Assembly (NCBI GenBank): GCA_964388085.1
Contig: CAYLZW010000155.1
Span: forward strand, 1 to 13,219
Origin: CAYLZW01 sp964388085
GTDB lineage: Bacteria; Myxococcota; UBA727; CAYLZW01
DNA: 13,219 nucleotides
Direction: 5' to 3'
The notes beneath the pieces were generated by a model. The model saw only the letters and a list, made by a program, of their open reading frames with translations, was not told the origin of the DNA and made no database searches. Within the stretch, counting starts at the first letter, position 1. Every line of letters begins with the position of its first letter. A program made the translations under genes and the position numbers. This document shows positions 10,592-13,219 of the stretch, piece by piece.

Positions 10592-12957
10592 TGACGCGCG
10601 CACGCGGTCTCGTTCTGCGTCTCTCCCTCTGGCTCGCCGCGCTCGCGAGCCCCAGCGCCCTCGCCGAGGACCCGCCTCCGGCTCCGCAGGAGGGCGAGGA
10701 CGACGCTGCCGTCGACGAGTGGGGCCAGCCGCTCGAGGGCGAGCTCGCTGCCGGCGAAGAGCCTGTGCTCGGTGACGTCCCGGCGGACGATTTCGCGGCA
10801 GCCGCCGACGCGCCGACCGCGGAGCACGGCACGACCATCGTGGGCGATCGACGCGCCCGCCGTCGGGTGGCCGGCTCGGCGCACATCATCGACCAGGAGG
10901 CGCTCGAGCGGCTCGAGTACGACGACGTGCACCAGATCCTGCGCCGCGTCCCCGGCGTCTATCTGCGTGACGAGGACGGCTTTGGCCTCCGGCCCAACAT
11001 CGGCCTGCGCGGCGCCAGCTCCGATCGCTCGAGCAAGATCACGCTGCTCGAGGACGGCGTGCCGCTCTCGCCGGCACCCTACAGCGCGCCGGCCGCGTAC
11101 TACTTCCCGCTCGCCACGCGCGTCATCGGCGTCGAGGTGTTCAAGGGGCCCGCCTCCATCCGCCACGGACCGCAGACCATCGGCGGCGCCATCAACCTGC
11201 GCACGCGCCGCATCCCCTGGGGCGCGGACGGTGGCATCGACCTCGCGGTGGGCGCCTACGAGAGCGGCAAGGCGCACGCCTTCGTCGGCTACGGCGACGA
11301 GAACGTGGGCATCCTGCTCGAGGGGCTGCAGCTCTCGTCCGGCGGCTTCAAGCAGCTCGACGGCGGCGGGCCTACGGGCTTTCGGCGCAACGACGTCATG
11401 CTGAAGGCGCGGCTCTCCACCGCGCCGCTCCGGGCGGTGCAGCACGCGCTCGAGCTCAAGCTCGGCTATGGCGACGAGGACTCGCACGAGACCTACCTCG
11501 GCCTCAGCGAAGAGGACTTCCGGCAGAGGCCCTATCGTCGCTACCGCGGCAGCCAGCTCGATCACATGCAGTGGCACCGCACGCAGGCGCAGCTCCGCTA
11601 CCGCTTCGCGTGGGACGCGCTCGACGTGCAGGTGGTCGCCTACCGGCACGACTTCCATCGCGCCTGGCAGAAGCTGAACCGCTTTCGTGCCGGTCCGAGC
11701 TTGAACAGCGTGCTCGCCTACCCGGACGCCGGGCGGTCGGCCATCTACTACCAGGTGCTCAGCGGCGCGGCCGACAGCAACGGCCCCGAGCAGGCGCTGA
11801 TGCTCGGCACCAACGATCGCACCTTCGTCTCGCAAGGCATCGAGGCGCGGGGACACCTCGCGCTGCGCACCTGGATCCTCGAGCACGTCCTCGAGGTCGG
11901 CGCCCGCCTGCACGAGGACCACATCGATCGCCTGCACACCGAGGACTCCTTCTTGATGCAGAGCGGCCGCCTCGTGCCGGACGGCCGCCAGACCGTCGTC
12001 AACGTCGACAGCCGCGCGTCGGCCATCGCGGGCGCGCTCTACGTCACCGACGAGGTCCGCTTCGGCGCCTTTCTCGGCGAGCTCATCGTCGCCCCCGGCC
12101 TCCGGCTCGAGCTCATCCGCACCCAGCTCGACGACCACAAGGCCGCCGAGGCGAACGCAGGCGGGCTCGTCGACACGAGCGCCAACAGCGCGTGGCAGCT
12201 CGCCTGGCTGCCCGGCATCGGCGCCTCTTGGCAACCGCTGCCCTTCCTCGGCCTCCTCGCGGGAGTGCACAAGGGCTTCTCGCCGGTCTCTCCGGGACAG
12301 CCGCAGGAGGTGCAGGCCGAAGAGGCGTGGAGCTACGAGAGCGGCGTGCGCCTGTTCTCGGGCGAGAACGAGGCAGAGCTCATCGGCTTCGCGAGCCACT
12401 ACAGCAACATCACGGGGGAGTGCACGATGTCCTCCGGCTGCTCCGACGCCGAGCTCTACCGCCAGTTCAACGGCGGCGCGGCGCTCGTGTACGGCCTCGA
12501 GGCCATGGCACGGCAGAGCGCGCACGTGTTCGGCGTGACCCTGAACGCCGACCTCGTCTACACGCTCACGCTCTCGCGCTTCCTCTCGAGCTTCGTCTCG
12601 AGCAGCCCGCTGTTCGGCAGCGTCGAGGAGGGGGACGAGCTGCCCTATGTGCCGCTGCACCAGGGCTCGCTCCTCCTGGGCGCTCAGTGGCGTGGCCTGG
12701 ACGTCGCGCTGGTCGGCACCGTCGTCGGCGCCATGCGGGACGTACCGGGACAGGGAGCGCTCGAGGTCGGCGAAGGCACCGATCCGGCTCTGCTCCTCGA
12801 CGCGTCCGCCTCGTACCGGCTGTTCTCCGCCGGCCAGCTCTACCTGCGCGCGGACAACCTGCTCGGCAGCGAGCACGTCGCGGCGCGCCGGCCCTTCGGC
12901 GCTCGGCCGGGCAAGCCGCGCTCCTTCTTCGTCGGCTACAAGCACGACTTCTTCTGA
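10591..12957 (+). CDS. TonB-dependent outer-membrane receptor, FecA-like
   Basis: Encodes 788 residues. The ATG overlaps the HTTM stop (TGATG), with AAAGGG 6 nt upstream; a GTG one codon earlier is also possible. The signal peptide ends near SPSALA (residue 25). Residues 26-80 are acidic and low-complexity, with no STN signalling domain. TTIVGDR (81-87) may be the TonB box. The plug (about 92-206) shows HIIDQEALERLEYDDVHQILRRVPGV, NIGLRGASSDRSSKI, LLEDGVPLSPAPYSAPAAYYFP and VEVFKGPASIRHGPQTIGGAINL (given in separate pieces), typical of FecA-like receptors. The rest alternates as a 22-strand barrel and ends in the terminal aromatic GYKHDFF. Cys611 and Cys617 could form a loop disulfide. It imports a ferric chelate or similar ligand using TonB energy. 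The ligand is unknown; the absence of an STN domain means FecIR-type signalling is not expected and Fur is the visible control. Confidence 0.93.
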   Translation: MTRARGLVLRLSLWLAALASPSALAEDPPPAPQEGEDDAAVDEWGQPLEGELAAGEEPVLGDVPADDFAAAADAPTAEHGTTIVGDRRARRRVAGSAHIIDQEALERLEYDDVHQILRRVPGVYLRDEDGFGLRPNIGLRGASSDRSSKITLLEDGVPLSPAPYSAPAAYYFPLATRVIGVEVFKGPASIRHGPQTIGGAINLRTRRIPWGADGGIDLAVGAYESGKAHAFVGYGDENVGILLEGLQLSSGGFKQLDGGGPTGFRRNDVMLKARLSTAPLRAVQHALELKLGYGDEDSHETYLGLSEEDFRQRPYRRYRGSQLDHMQWHRTQAQLRYRFAWDALDVQVVAYRHDFHRAWQKLNRFRAGPSLNSVLAYPDAGRSAIYYQVLSGAADSNGPEQALMLGTNDRTFVSQGIEARGHLALRTWILEHVLEVGARLHEDHIDRLHTEDSFLMQSGRLVPDGRQTVVNVDSRASAIAGALYVTDEVRFGAFLGELIVAPGLRLELIRTQLDDHKAAEANAGGLVDTSANSAWQLAWLPGIGASWQPLPFLGLLAGVHKGFSPVSPGQPQEVQAEEAWSYESGVRLFSGENEAELIGFASHYSNITGECTMSSGCSDAELYRQFNGGAALVYGLEAMARQSAHVFGVTLNADLVYTLTLSRFLSSFVSSSPLFGSVEEGDELPYVPLHQGSLLLGAQWRGLDVALVGTVVGAMRDVPGQGALEVGEGTDPALLLDASASYRLFSAGQLYLRADNLLGSEHVAARRPFGARPGKPRSFFVGYKHDFF

Positions 12958-12969
12958 CGTGGCAGGCGC

Positions 12970-12996
12970 AGCGCCCGCCCGCGTCGCGCGGGCGCT
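12970..12996. terminator. Strong hairpin, likely bidirectional terminator
   Basis: AGCGCCCGC (12970-12978) and GCGGGCGCT (12988-12996) form a perfect 9-bp GC-rich stem with a 9-nt loop. It lies 13 bp after the receptor stop and before the convergent gene's stop at 13024. No T-tract follows, so it may act with Rho or as a 3'-end protector. Confidence 0.55.
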
Positions 12997-13023
12997 CGAG
13001 AGGCGCGCCACTCGGGAGGCAGG

Positions 13024-13219
13024 TCACTCGGGAGGCGGGTTGTCAGCCTGCTGCGCGCGTACCTCGGCGAGGCGCTCCCGCAGCTTCGCCTGGATCTGCG
13101 ACAGGTCGCCGTCCATGGTCATCTCGCGCTCGAGGCTGGCGAGCTCGTCGTCCTCGGGGCCGCCGAGCTCCTCGTCGAGCACCTCGAACACCTCGATGGC
13201 GTCGCGCTTGCCCTTGATG
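13024..13219 (-). CDS. C-terminus of a probable class III adenylate/guanylate cyclase (partial, start outside window)
   Basis: On the minus strand the frame is open from the window edge to a TGA at 13024-13026 and gives 65 residues. It begins IKGKRDAIEVFEVLDEE, which matches the end of class III nucleotide cyclase catalytic domains (family form (v/l)KG...pv.vyev). An acidic coiled-coil-like tail follows (ELASLEREM...LSQIQAKLRERLAEVRAQQ), ending NPPPE. Codon usage is like that of its neighbours. If correct, it would make a cyclic nucleotide and is often part of a larger sensor protein. Other signalling proteins can end similarly, so the identity is tentative, but the reading frame itself looks real. 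Confidence 0.5.
   Translation of the reverse strand, partial: IKGKRDAIEVFEVLDEELGGPEDDELASLEREMTMDGDLSQIQAKLRERLAEVRAQQADNPPPE

Noticed and set aside
9110..10603. 497-aa minus-strand open frame opposite the HTTM gene
   Set aside because: It is a charged, low-complexity Arg/Glu/His-rich translation with no motif; the plus strand encodes a clear membrane protein with conserved HTTM residues.
10573..13011. 812-aa open frame on the minus strand covering the whole TonB receptor gene
   Set aside because: It is an antisense shadow of a GC-rich gene: composition is dominated by Arg/Ala/Val/Glu/Leu with no domains, while the plus frame is an unmistakable receptor.

Overview
The window is uniformly very GC-rich, with strong G/C bias at third codon positions, tightly packed genes and many GTG starts. 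Together with the gene content (a YidC tail followed by a KH protein with a histone-like tail, TPR proteins, and an imelysin/HTTM/TonB-receptor cluster), this suggests a deltaproteobacterial-type Gram-negative, most likely a member of the Myxococcota. That assignment is inferred from style and content; the window contains no rRNA or other marker that would prove it.

Left block (1-4807, all + strand). It opens inside the 3' end of yidC, the inner-membrane protein insertase. Next come a 507-aa Jag/KhpB-like KH protein, a TPR protein with an internal 15-bp tandem repeat, an RlmI-type SAM-dependent rRNA methyltransferase and an exported DUF1460 papain-fold hydrolase. Three of the gaps are 13-29 bp, so the last four genes look like one transcription unit. 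It begins with factors for membrane-protein insertion and RNA binding and ends with an envelope enzyme.

Middle block (4808-7080). A minus-strand exported or lipoprotein gene with TPR-like helices (4835-5584) converges on the left block. It diverges from a plus-strand envelope protein (5695-7080) that has two FlgO/CsgG-like domains and a C-terminal membrane hairpin. The 110-bp divergent spacer holds a perfect 8-bp inverted repeat.

Right block (7081-12957, + strand) is the most interesting part: an iron-control and uptake locus. A Fur repressor gene is followed by a short intergenic region with two overlapping, strong Fur-box matches. Three overlapping or touching genes come next: an imelysin-family lipoprotein, a vitamin-K-dependent-carboxylase-like HTTM membrane protein that keeps the lysine matching the catalytic base of human GGCX, and a FecA-like TonB-dependent receptor. 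Translational coupling (8-nt and 1-nt overlaps) and the Fur boxes imply that the three are made together under iron limitation. The substrate and the chemistry of the HTTM protein are unknown.

Right edge. A strong hairpin (12970-12996) separates the receptor gene from a convergent minus-strand gene. Only its last 65 codons are in the window; they resemble the end of a class III nucleotide cyclase. No tRNA, rRNA, CRISPR array or insertion sequence was seen, and no stretch longer than 300 bp lacks a gene.
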